DNA from: Streptomyces sp. NBRC 110035
GTDB taxonomy: Bacteria; Actinomycetota; Actinomycetes; Streptomycetales; Streptomycetaceae
Direction of reading: 5' to 3'
Length of the DNA stretch: 64,000 nt
NCBI RefSeq assembly: GCF_000829695.1
Contig: NZ_BBNN01000031.1
Coordinates: 106,128-170,127, forward strand
Below the pieces are notes generated by a model. It was not told the DNA's origin. It saw only the letters and a list, made by a program, of their open reading frames with translations, and did not search any database. Positions 52,354 through 61,121 of this stretch are shown here, in pieces; the first letter of the stretch is position 1, and each line of letters begins with the position of its first letter. The position numbers and the translations under genes were made by a program.

Positions 52354-53379
52354 ATGGACACCTCCTCCCCGCGGCCGGGACGGTCCAGCACTCTGGGCGG
52401 GCCCGGCTGGGTGCCCCGGTCCGGCAGCCATGCGGCCGAGGTCCGCGCGGGCCGGACCTGGGCACGCTGCGGCTACCGCTCGGAGGCCGACCCCCTGCGG
52501 GCCGTGCTCATCGCCCGACCGCCCGACAGCATCGGGGCGGTGACCGACGCCGCCGGGCAGTTGATGACGGACCGGGTCGACCTCGGGCGGCTGCGCGCCC
52601 AGACGGACGCGGTGGCCGAGGCGTTCCGGGCGGAGGGGGTCACGGTGCACGTGGCACACCCGCCGCCGGACGCTCCGCCCAACGTGGTCTTCCTGCGGGA
52701 CCTGTTCCTGGTCACCCCCGAGGGAGCCGTGCTGGGGCGGACCGCGTCGGCGCAGCGGGCCGGGGAGGAACGCCACGCGGCGCTGGCGCTGGCCCGGGCA
52801 GGGATCCCGATCCTGCACACGGTCCGGGGGACGGCGTCGTTCGAGGGGGCCGACGCCCTGTGGGCCGACGAGGAGACGGTGCTGGTGGGCACGGGGTTCC
52901 GCACCGACCCGGCCGGGGTGGAGGCGCTGCGCGGCGTGCTGGGCGAGCAGGGGGTGACGGTGCTTGCGGTGGCACTCGGCCCCGGGGTGCAGCACCTGCT
53001 CGGCTCGATGGTTCCCGTCGGCCCGCGGCGGGCGGTCGTCCACGCGGCCGCCGCGGGCGGGGAACTGCGGGCCGCCCTGCGGGCCCGGGACTACGAGCTG
53101 ATCGAGTTCGAGCCCGACGACGAAGTGGTGCGCTCCCGCAGCCTCAACATCGTCACCCTCGCTCCCGGACGGGTCCTCATGCCGGCCGGGTGCCCGCGCA
53201 CCCGGCGGCGGCTGGAGGCGGCGGGTCTGGAGACCCTGGTGGTGGACGTCGGCGAGTACGTCCGGGCGGCCGGCGCGTTGGGCTGCCTCACCGGCATCCT
53301 GCACCGGTCGGCCGGCCCGCCGTCGGCGGGCTCTGCCCGGGACGTCGGGTCCGAGGCGGGGAAACCCCCGAACCTATAG
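52354..53379 (+). CDS. Arginine deiminase / amidinotransferase-fold (guanidine-modifying) enzyme
   Basis: 341 residues. The family motifs are in order: FLRDLFLVTPEG (F-x-R-D), TASFEGADAL (E-G-x-D), a His in GVQHLLGSM, and the nucleophile in GALGCLTGIL (Cys near 311). The usual H-x-D is H-L-L-G here, closer to dimethylargininase than to arginine deiminase. Substrates of relatives are arginine or methylated arginines. The first 40 residues and the last 30 are extra. Inside the cluster it could supply or remove a nitrogen group; that is inference. Confidence 0.8.
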   Translation: MDTSSPRPGRSSTLGGPGWVPRSGSHAAEVRAGRTWARCGYRSEADPLRAVLIARPPDSIGAVTDAAGQLMTDRVDLGRLRAQTDAVAEAFRAEGVTVHVAHPPPDAPPNVVFLRDLFLVTPEGAVLGRTASAQRAGEERHAALALARAGIPILHTVRGTASFEGADALWADEETVLVGTGFRTDPAGVEALRGVLGEQGVTVLAVALGPGVQHLLGSMVPVGPRRAVVHAAAAGGELRAALRARDYELIEFEPDDEVVRSRSLNIVTLAPGRVLMPAGCPRTRRRLEAAGLETLVVDVGEYVRAAGALGCLTGILHRSAGPPSAGSARDVGSEAGKPPNL

Positions 53380-53663
53380 ACTCAACTCCCGCCGTGTGCC
53401 CGGTCGGTGGGCTCGGCGCGAGCAGGGCCGTACCGCCGGCGGAGACGTTCCGGGGTGAAAGCGTGGCGGCGAGAGCCGAATCGACCCGCCCGTTCTGCTG
53501 CGTGGTTCACCGGGACCGCCTGCGGGCCGGTGACGTCCTGCCGCCGACGGGCGGCGTCACCTCGTTCGGCCGACGGCACCGTCCTCCCCGGCGCACCGAG
53601 TCCGATCCCGGGCCGTCACGGCATTCTCCCGCGGCCGCCCCGAAGTTCTGAAAGGAACCCCCC

Positions 53664-54584
53664 GTGCTGGTCAGTGTCATCATCCCCACCTACAACCGTC
53701 CGGAACGCCTGGCCGTCGCGCTGCAGAGCGTGCAGACCCTGGACTTCGACAGTGAGCAGCTCGAGGTCATCGTGGTCAACGACCACGGCACCCCGGTCGA
53801 TGACGTGGTCGAGGCTGCCGGCCGGTCCCTGAACGTACGCCTCATCGACCAGCCGTCCCAGAGCGGGCCGTCGGGGGCGCGCAACGCCGGGCTGGAGGTG
53901 GCCCGCGGAGAGTACGTCGCGTTCCTCGACGACGACGACGTCTTCAGCCCACAGCACCTGAGCGGCACCCTTCCCCTGCTGAAGGGCGGGGCCGACTTCG
54001 TCTACGTCAACATCAACATCGCGCGGACGCGGGTCACCGGTACGACGATCGCCGACGCCGAGGTCCTCGTTCGGCTGGAGTTCCCCTACGACCGCGGGCT
54101 GCTGGACGTCACCAACCACTTCGCCCCGTCGGCCGTGGTGTGCCGTTCCCCCCGGTCCGCCGGGGCGTTCTTCGACACGGCGCTGGGCGTCGAGGAGGAC
54201 TGGGACTTCTTCCTGAGGCTGGCACACGGACACAAGTACCGGGTGGTGCACCAGCCGGAGGTCGCCATCGCCCTGCACCGCATCCCCGGCGTCGAGAGCC
54301 TGACGACACCGACCTCCGACGACATCGCGGCCCTGAAGGTCTACGAGGACAACTGGCACCTGATCTGCGAGCGCTGGCCGGCCGCGACCGAGCGCGCCGA
54401 GCAGGTGCGCCGGTTCATGCCGGTGATGTACCAGATGGCGTACGCCAGCTTCGAAGCGGGCGTTCCGCTGGACCACCACTACTACGAGCGCACGCTCCAG
54501 GTCCTCTACCGCGCGCTCGGCGACCCGCAGCCCTCCCCCGCGCAGGTCGAGGACGAGCTGCGGGCGGCTCTGGAGGGCCGCTGA
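53664..54584 (+). CDS. Family 2 glycosyltransferase
   Basis: 306 residues, GT-A fold: MLVSVIIPTYNRPERLAVAL, IVVNDHGTP, SGPSGARNAGLEVARGEYV and the metal-binding FLDDDDVFSP, then LGVEEDWDFFLRLA as acceptor/catalytic segment. AAAGGAA precedes GTG 53664. It has no membrane anchor. A cytoplasmic glycosyl transfer onto the nucleoside (possibly a protective sugar) is suggested by the cluster, but donor and acceptor are unknown. Confidence 0.9.
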   Translation: MLVSVIIPTYNRPERLAVALQSVQTLDFDSEQLEVIVVNDHGTPVDDVVEAAGRSLNVRLIDQPSQSGPSGARNAGLEVARGEYVAFLDDDDVFSPQHLSGTLPLLKGGADFVYVNINIARTRVTGTTIADAEVLVRLEFPYDRGLLDVTNHFAPSAVVCRSPRSAGAFFDTALGVEEDWDFFLRLAHGHKYRVVHQPEVAIALHRIPGVESLTTPTSDDIAALKVYEDNWHLICERWPAATERAEQVRRFMPVMYQMAYASFEAGVPLDHHYYERTLQVLYRALGDPQPSPAQVEDELRAALEGR

Positions 54585-54598
54585 CACCCCGTCCCACC

Positions 54599-54640
54599 CG
54601 GTGGGGTGCGGGACACGTTCCCGTGTCCCGCACCCCACCG
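54599..54640. terminator. Bidirectional hairpin terminator
   Basis: Perfect 19-bp inverted repeat CGGTGGGGTGCGGGACACG / CGTGTCCCGCACCCCACCG with a TTCC loop between the convergent GT2 and ABC-transporter genes. It marks the right-hand edge of the cluster. Confidence 0.9.
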
Positions 54641-54654
54641 TCCGCGGGACGTCG

Positions 54655-55758
54655 TCACACGCGGGTGCGGCCCCGGTAGACGGCGTCGAGGACGCTGTTG
54701 TCGATGACCTCGCGCGCGTCCGGCAGGTCCTTGACGCCCGCGGCGCGCAACCCTGCGTACATGGGCCCGTCCAGCCGCTCGGCGTCCATGCGGAAGAGGC
54801 CCTTCTCGCGGGTCAGGTCGTTCTCCATGAAGGTGATCTGGACCTCGTTCCCGCGTATCTGCTCCGAGAGGTCGAGGCCGAGGTCGGCGCCGTACTTCTC
54901 GACGACCAGGTGCGCCGCGCGCTCGGGGTCCTTGGTGTTGTCCTGCCAGCCGCGGAGGGTGGCGCGCATGAACCGTTCCATGACGTCCCTCTTCTCCTTC
55001 AGGAACGACTGCTTGCAGAACACGATGGTCGCGTAGGCGGGCAGTCCCAGCGATTCGTAGGTGACGGCGACGAAGTCCTTGCCGGGTTTCATCTTGTGCT
55101 TGGATTCCAGGGTGACCGGCTGTCCCGTCATGTAGCAGGTGAGGACCTTCCCCTTCTTCTGCAGGAGCGGGTCGACGGTGAATCCGACGGGGACGAGTTC
55201 GTAGTCCCGCTTCAGGCCGGCGAGGGCGAAGATCGCGTTGAGCTGGGGCTTGGCCCCGACCTGGCCCAGGACCTTGGCCCCCACGAGGTCCTGGGGCTTG
55301 CGCACCGGATCGGACGCGAGGGAGAGCAGGCCGCCGGGGTTCGTCTGGAGAGCGGCCCCGACCATCCTGAAGTCGTTGCCCTTCGCGATGGCCTGGAGCA
55401 GGATCTGCATGTTCGCGTGCACGCCGATGTCGGCCTGGCCGTTGGCCAGCAGGCCGGTGGCGTCCGGGGCGTTCGGGCCGCCGGCCTGGAACTCGACGCT
55501 GAGGTTCTCCTCGGCGTAGTAGCCGGAGGCGTCCGCGTTCCAGAATCCGGCGAACTCTATGTCCTTGAGCCAGCCGAGTGCCACCCGGATCTTGTCGGTC
55601 GACGACGACGCCTGAGCGCTGCCGGCGTCACTGCATCCGGCGAGGAGACCGCCCCCCAGAGCCACGGCCCCCGTGGCACCGGCCGCCTTCAGCAAGTGCC
55701 TGCGGGACCAGGCGGGCGTGGACTCGTTCTGCCAAGAACTGCGGGCTGTGGGCTTCAT
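54655..55758 (-). CDS. ABC transporter substrate-binding lipoprotein (NMT1/THI5-like)
   Basis: 367 residues. A twin-arginine signal (SRRHLLKAAG) is followed by a lipobox (GLLAGC), so it is exported by Tat and lipid-anchored. The mature part (IRVALGWLKDIEFAGFWNAD ... GQADIGVHANMQIL ... VDPLLQKKGKVL) is of the NMT1/ThiY type that binds thiamine-pyrimidine precursors, nitrate, taurine or related ligands. Ligand not determined; no TPP riboswitch was seen upstream. Confidence 0.9.
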   Translation of the reverse strand: MKPTARSSWQNESTPAWSRRHLLKAAGATGAVALGGGLLAGCSDAGSAQASSSTDKIRVALGWLKDIEFAGFWNADASGYYAEENLSVEFQAGGPNAPDATGLLANGQADIGVHANMQILLQAIAKGNDFRMVGAALQTNPGGLLSLASDPVRKPQDLVGAKVLGQVGAKPQLNAIFALAGLKRDYELVPVGFTVDPLLQKKGKVLTCYMTGQPVTLESKHKMKPGKDFVAVTYESLGLPAYATIVFCKQSFLKEKRDVMERFMRATLRGWQDNTKDPERAAHLVVEKYGADLGLDLSEQIRGNEVQITFMENDLTREKGLFRMDAERLDGPMYAGLRAAGVKDLPDAREVIDNSVLDAVYRGRTRV

Positions 55759-55833
55759 GTGCGGCCCTTTCGTGTGGAGCGGGAGGAGAACAACGCGGGG
55801 CGCCCGGGGACGGGTCGCCTGCTCGGGGGAAGG

Positions 55834-56613
55834 TCAACGGAACAGGCCGGAGTAGCGGCGCTCGACGCCACGGGCCGCCACGAACCCGGCGGTGGAGATC
55901 ACGGTCGCGATCAGCGCGCCGCCCCAGGCGCGCTGCGGTGCCACGAAGATCGTCGCGTCGGCGAAGAGCGTGCCCAGGCCCTCCCGGCCCAGCAGGTACT
56001 CGGCCAGCATCGCGGCCAGCACCGCCGAGGGAGCCGTCAGCCGCAGGGCGACGAGCAGCTGGGGAACCGCGTGCGGCAGCAGCAGTCTGCGCAGGACCAG
56101 GGTCCGGGAGGCGCCGAGGACGGTGAACATGTCGGTCGTCGCGGCCGGGGCCGACCGCAGTCCGGACAGGACCATGACGAAGGTGGGGAAGAACGAGACC
56201 AGGGTGGTGACCGTGGTCACCGCGGCGGCGCCGTACCCGGCGACGAAGGCGATGACAGGGATCATCGCCACGACGGGAACCGACCGCATGACCAGCATCA
56301 GGGGCGTCAGCAGGCCCTCCAGCACCCGCGAGGACCACACGGCGACGGCGCAGCACGCCCCGAGCCCCATGCCGAGGGCCAGCCCGACGACCGCGTTCAG
56401 CAGCGTGTGCGCGACCGCGCCCGTGTAGGCGGAGGGGTTGTTGACGATGTCGCTCACCACGGAGTACGGGGCGGGCACCACGATCTCGTTCAGGTTCCGG
56501 ACCCGGACCCAGGACTCCCAGGCGAGCACCAGCGCCAGCACGGTCCAGTACCTGCTGAGCAGCGCTCCCAGCGCCGTCGTCAGGCGCCGCAGCGGCGCGC
56601 CGGGGGTGCTCAC
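55834..56613 (-). CDS. ABC transporter permease
   Basis: 259 residues, about six transmembrane helices with a BPD inner-membrane signature (LGASRTLVLRRLLLPHAVPQ). GTG 56613 overlaps the upstream permease stop (GTGA). Partner of the second permease in a heterodimeric importer, 75 nt upstream of the binding-protein gene. Confidence 0.9.
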   Translation of the reverse strand: MSTPGAPLRRLTTALGALLSRYWTVLALVLAWESWVRVRNLNEIVVPAPYSVVSDIVNNPSAYTGAVAHTLLNAVVGLALGMGLGACCAVAVWSSRVLEGLLTPLMLVMRSVPVVAMIPVIAFVAGYGAAAVTTVTTLVSFFPTFVMVLSGLRSAPAATTDMFTVLGASRTLVLRRLLLPHAVPQLLVALRLTAPSAVLAAMLAEYLLGREGLGTLFADATIFVAPQRAWGGALIATVISTAGFVAARGVERRYSGLFR

Positions 56614-57371
56614 TGGAACCTCCACGCGATCAGGGAGCGCGCGGTGCCCACCACCGCGTACGACGCCATGGCCAGGAGCGCGGCGGTCGTGCCCGCTGCC
56701 CACAGCAACAGGGTCTGGTAGTTCTGCATGGTGCTGACCAGGAGCGTCCCCAGCCCTCGCGGTGCGCCGAACCACTCGCCGATGACGGCGCCGAGAACGG
56801 CTGCCGGAGCCGCCTGGGTGAGGCCGTCGAGCGCGGTCGGCACCGAGGCGGGCAGCCGCAGCCGCAGCAGTGTGGTGGCCCGGGACGCACCGAGGGCGGC
56901 GAACACGTCGCTGTGCGCCCGACTCGCCGCCTCGAGCCCGGAGGTGAGGGAGACGAACATGACGAACCCGACGGCCAGCGCCGCGACCACCGCCGGGCTG
57001 TCCTCTCGGCCCACGAGGGCGATCAGCAGGGGACCGAGGGCGATCAGCGGAATGGCGTTGACGACGGCGGCCAGCCGGTCGAGGCCGGGCTGGAGCACGG
57101 GCAGCAGGACGCCGAGCGCGGCGACGGCGGCCGCCGCCAGCGTCCCTGCCAGCAGCCCGATCCCGGCCTCGGTGGCGGTGGCGCCCAGCGCCCTGGCGAG
57201 CAGGGCGCGGGTGGCCGGGACGCGCAGGACGTCCAGCACGTCGCTGAGCGGCGGCCAGCTGGTGCCGAAGAGCTGCAGGCGGCCCACCACCTCCATCGAG
57301 GCGATCGCCAGGACGGCGCCCGCCGTCACCAGCAGGGCGTCGCGCACCCGGCCGGTCCGTGCGGGTCTCAT
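56610..57371 (-). CDS. ABC transporter permease
   Basis: 253 residues, about six hydrophobic segments; EAA-loop-like ALGASRATTLLRLRLPASVP. ATG 57371 overlaps the ATPase stop (ATGA). The two permeases are similar, and together with the ATPase and lipoprotein give a complete nitrate/taurine/HMP-type importer. Confidence 0.9.
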   Translation of the reverse strand: MRPARTGRVRDALLVTAGAVLAIASMEVVGRLQLFGTSWPPLSDVLDVLRVPATRALLARALGATATEAGIGLLAGTLAAAAVAALGVLLPVLQPGLDRLAAVVNAIPLIALGPLLIALVGREDSPAVVAALAVGFVMFVSLTSGLEAASRAHSDVFAALGASRATTLLRLRLPASVPTALDGLTQAAPAAVLGAVIGEWFGAPRGLGTLLVSTMQNYQTLLLWAAGTTAALLAMASYAVVGTARSLIAWRFQ

Positions 57372-58342
57372 CGCGGCCGCCGTGGTGCCGGGTGGTGGGT
57401 CGGTCCCGGGGCGCCGCCCCTGCCGGGTCCCGTACCGCTCTCCATGTCGCCGTCGAGCAGCTCCGTGAGCCGGTCGACGATGTCGTGGAACCCGGGCTCC
57501 CGGGTCAGTCGGCCGTCGCGGGGGCGGGGCAGGCCGATCCGCTCCACGTGCCGTACCCGGCCCGGCCGGCCGGTCAGCACCACTACGCGGTCGGCGAGCA
57601 GCACGGCCTCTTCCACGTCGTGGGTCACCAGGAGGGTGGTGATGCGCTGTTCCGACCAGATGCGGGCCAGTTCGACGTTGAGGCGGCGCCGCGTCACCGC
57701 GTCCAGCGAGCCGAACGGCTCGTCCAGAAGCAGCACTTCGGGGTCGAGGGCGAGTGCGCGGGCGATGGCGGCCCGCTGGCGCATGCCGCCCGACAGCTGG
57801 CGGGGGCGTGCGTCGGCGAAGTCTGCGAGTCCGGTCAGCCGGAGGAGCTCGGCGATCCTGGCACGGTCCACCGGGCGCCCTGCGGCCCGGAAGGGCAGGG
57901 CGACGTTCTCGGCGATGCTCGCCCACGGGAGCAACGCGTGCTGCTGGAAGGCGATGCCGAGCCGGTGCTCCTTGACCAGGGCGGCGGGCGTACGGCCGTG
58001 GACGTGCACCTGTCCCGCTGTGGTCTCCTCGAGGCCGGCCAGCAGCCGCAGCACGGTGGACTTACCGCAGCCGGATGGTCCGAGCAGACTCACGAACTCG
58101 CCCTTGCCAACGGTGAGGTCCACTCCGTCGAGTGCCACGAGGGTACGCCGGCCCAGGGGGAAGTGCTTGACAGCACCGCTCAGTTCCAGTGCCGCCCCTC
58201 CGCAGCCGGCAGCGGCGTCCGGCTCGGGGCTCCCGTCGTCGAGGACGGTGAGGGACTTCTCCGTTCTGCCGCCGGTGAACCCGTCTTCTCTCGCGGTGCC
58301 GGAGGCGGTCGGCGGTATCGAAGCAGGGGCGGACTCGCCCAT
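57368..58342 (-). CDS. ABC transporter ATP-binding protein
   Basis: 324 residues. Walker A LLGPSGCGKSTVL, Q-loop FQQHALLPW, signature QLSGGMRQRAAIARAL, Walker B EVLLLDEPFGSLD and the H-loop THDVEEAV, with a ~50-residue low-complexity N-terminus. First gene of the four-gene operon. It resembles SsuB/TauB/ThiZ ATPases. Confidence 0.92.
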   Translation of the reverse strand: MGESAPASIPPTASGTAREDGFTGGRTEKSLTVLDDGSPEPDAAAGCGGAALELSGAVKHFPLGRRTLVALDGVDLTVGKGEFVSLLGPSGCGKSTVLRLLAGLEETTAGQVHVHGRTPAALVKEHRLGIAFQQHALLPWASIAENVALPFRAAGRPVDRARIAELLRLTGLADFADARPRQLSGGMRQRAAIARALALDPEVLLLDEPFGSLDAVTRRRLNVELARIWSEQRITTLLVTHDVEEAVLLADRVVVLTGRPGRVRHVERIGLPRPRDGRLTREPGFHDIVDRLTELLDGDMESGTGPGRGGAPGPTHHPAPRRPR

Positions 58343-59337
58343 CGCATCACTCCCAGGTCAGATGGCAGCCGAGGCACCGCTCGACGGGGTCCGCTGCGGA
58401 ATCGGTTCCACGGCCGCCCCCTCCATCGAACCGTGAGGGAGTCCGGTGCGGCCCCGGGGACCGGCCGCGTCCCCGGCACGGCCCTCGGCTCGGACGCCCC
58501 TTCGCTCGTCCTTCTGAGCACGGTCCGCTCGGCGACCCGTATGTACTGAATGCCCGGCTCCCGTGGGCCGTTCCCGAGCGAGATTAATACAGCGGATCCG
58601 TGCGTGACCATGGTGTTCGATCACGCCTGCCAGTCCGTCACCAGCTCTCCCCGCACGCAGAGGTGTCCCGCTCGACGCGGCGGTGACCGCGCCCGGCCCA
58701 CCGACGGGCCGGGACCGCGAACGGCCGCCTGAACACGTGACGTCTCGGCTAGGGTTGCCACGGGCCCGTCGACGACCGGACGGCTCACGGCAGTCGCGGG
58801 CCGCCACGCCACCTGCGGCGTTCCCGTGCTGTGCCTTTGGCGCGTTCCCGGTCGGCGCGGCCACACAGCCGGGGAGGCGTCGCCCCTTGGAAGGGGCACC
58901 CCCGGGAGCACTCTCCGCACCTCCCGCCCGGGACACCGGACACGTACGTGTCGCACCGGTGTGCCCGGGGGCGCCCGCGAGGTCCCGCACCCGGCGGGAC
59001 GTGCGGAACGGGCCCCGCACCGCCTCCGGTGCGGTGACCGGAAAGGCATGCCGGAGGCTCACGGCGTCCGGTGCGGTGCATCGCACGGCGGAGCGTCACC
59101 CGCGTACCGAACCGGACGCACTCGGGTGAGGCGACAACGCGGCGAGGTGCCGTGCCGGACGCCGCGAGCCGGTGAAAGCTTCCGGCCGCAGCACTAGACT
59201 GCGGCTGCCACTTCCACCTCGACGGCCCACCGGCGTGACCGACACCCCTCACGCATCGGCATGGAGCAGCACCGGGTCCAGGGTCGCCGGTCGGATCCAT
59301 GCGCCCCGCGGTCGATTGCACAGGAAGAGTGAACGGC
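58343..59337. other. Intergenic region, about 1 kb
   Basis: No convincing gene on either strand. An AT-richer stretch (about 58580-58592, GAGATTAATACAG) is the best promoter candidate for the ABC operon. Several GC-rich hairpin-prone segments exist but none matches a known riboswitch. Confidence 0.35.
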
Positions 59338-60795
59338 ATGAGCCTTTTACCCGGAGAACGGCAGCACACGGGACGGGGCGGCCCCGGGCGCGTACCGCCG
59401 GTCTGGGCGGTGCTCGCGGTCGTGTGCGGTGGACAGTTCCTCGTCGTGCTCGACGTCTCCGTGGTCAACGTGGCGTTGCCGTCGGTCCGTTCGGACCTGG
59501 CTCTCAGCGAGGCCGGACTGCAGTGGGTGGTCAACGCCTACGTGCTCGCCTTCGCCGGCTTCCTGCTGCTCGGCGGCAGGATCGCCGACCTCTTCGGCCG
59601 GGAGCGGACCTTCCTGATCGGCCTCGGCGTGTTCACCGTGGCCAGTCTCGCCGGCGGCCTCGCCCAGGGCCCGTGGACACTCGTCACCGCCCGCGCCGTA
59701 CAGGGACTCGGCGGAGCCGTGCTCGCGCCGACCACCCTGTCGATACTCACCACCTCGTTCCCCGACGGTGCCCGGCGCACCCGGGCCATCGGCACCTGGA
59801 CCGCGGTCGGCGCGGGTGGAGGGGCCGCGGGCGGCCTGGTCGGCGGGCTGCTCACGGACTACCTCTCCTGGCGCTGGGTGCTGCTGGTCAACGTGCCGAT
59901 CGGTGTGGTGCTGCTGACGGGCGCCGTGCTCTGTCTCCCCGTGCACCGCGGCGGCCTCGCGCGGCGGCTCGACGTGTCCGGCGCCGTCCTGGTCACCTCG
60001 GGCGTCGCCGCACTCGCGTACGGGATCACGGCGAGCGAGTCGCAGGGCTGGTCCTCCGGTCGTGCGATGCTGCCGATCGCCGCCGGGTTGGTGGCCCTGG
60101 TGCTCTTCGTCCGGATCCAGGCGCGGACCGCCGAACCCCTCGTCCCGCTGCGCCTCTTCCGCATCCGCTCGGTGTCGGCCGCGAACATGGTTCTGCTGGC
60201 CGTGGGCGCGGCGACCTTCTCCGTCTGGTACTTCCTCTCCCTGTACATGCAGAACGTGCTCCAGTACGGCCCCGTGCGCACCGGGCTCTGCTTCCTTCCG
60301 CACACCGTCTCGGTCATCGTGGGAGCCAAACTGGCTCCCCGGCTGATGAACCACGTGGACAAGCGGCTGATCGGCGCGGGGGGCGGCCTGCTCGCGGCCT
60401 GCGGAATGGCCTGGCAGAGCACGCTCACCGCGCACGGCACCTTCGTCGGCACGCTCCTCGGACCGGGCGTCCTGATGATGCTCGGGACGGGGCTGCTGAT
60501 GACGCCGATGACGACGGCGGCCACCTCCTCGGTTCCGGCGGACGACCAGGGGGTCGTCTCCGGACTCCTCAACACGTCCAGCCAGTTGGGTGGCGCGCTC
60601 GGCCTGACGGTCCTCGCCACGGCGGCGGCCGACCGGGTCTCCTCGCTCCCGGGAGCGACCGCCGACGCGCAGGCGCTCACCGCGGGCTACTCGCTGGCCT
60701 TCCAGATCGGCACGGCCTTCCTGGTGGTCGGCACCGTCCTGATCGCACTGCTGCCGAAGCCGGTGGTGCCGCAGCCGTCTCCGGCCGGGCCGTAG
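59338..60795 (+). CDS. DHA2-type MFS drug transporter (EmrB/QacA family)
   Basis: 485 residues, about 14 transmembrane segments. Motif C region VLDVSVVNVALPSV, motif A LGGRIADLFGRERTF, and RAVQGLGGAVLAPTTLSIL. ATG 59338 follows AGGAAGA. Such proton antiporters export antibiotics and dyes; a role in exporting the cluster product is possible but it lies 5 kb beyond the cluster edge. Confidence 0.92.
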   Translation: MSLLPGERQHTGRGGPGRVPPVWAVLAVVCGGQFLVVLDVSVVNVALPSVRSDLALSEAGLQWVVNAYVLAFAGFLLLGGRIADLFGRERTFLIGLGVFTVASLAGGLAQGPWTLVTARAVQGLGGAVLAPTTLSILTTSFPDGARRTRAIGTWTAVGAGGGAAGGLVGGLLTDYLSWRWVLLVNVPIGVVLLTGAVLCLPVHRGGLARRLDVSGAVLVTSGVAALAYGITASESQGWSSGRAMLPIAAGLVALVLFVRIQARTAEPLVPLRLFRIRSVSAANMVLLAVGAATFSVWYFLSLYMQNVLQYGPVRTGLCFLPHTVSVIVGAKLAPRLMNHVDKRLIGAGGGLLAACGMAWQSTLTAHGTFVGTLLGPGVLMMLGTGLLMTPMTTAATSSVPADDQGVVSGLLNTSSQLGGALGLTVLATAAADRVSSLPGATADAQALTAGYSLAFQIGTAFLVVGTVLIALLPKPVVPQPSPAGP

Positions 60796-61121
60796 CCACG
60801 GCTGCGGGGCGGGGCGGCCCTCCGGCGAGGCGCGTCCGCCCTGCTCCGCCCCGCCCGCCTTCCCCTTCGGGCACACGGTCACGGACCGCAGCCCCACCGG
60901 TGGCCACCGCGCGGATGCCTTCATTGGTCACCTGCGGAGTTCCGATGGCATGCCCTGGCCCCGAGAGCCGGGGACCCAAGGGAATGATCAAGGAAACGCC
61001 GTCCGCGGGACGCGAGGCAGGTGGATGTGGAGGCGCTCGGCCACGACCGCACGGCTCCGGTCCCGCAGGCGAGTCGATCGGCTCTGATCGCGAAGGCCGC
61101 GGACCGTCTCTCCGATGTGTT
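60796..61121. other. Intergenic region between convergent genes
   Basis: About 325 nt, no gene supported and no clear hairpin noted. Confidence 0.3.

Noticed and set aside
58343..58700. TPP riboswitch upstream of the NMT1/ThiY-like importer
   Set aside because: The conserved CTGAGA and pyrophosphate-sensor sequences were not found.
58683..59129. Possible hypothetical protein in the 1-kb gap
   Set aside because: Pro/Arg/Ala-rich composition typical of non-coding GC-rich DNA; several frames equally open and no ribosome-binding site.
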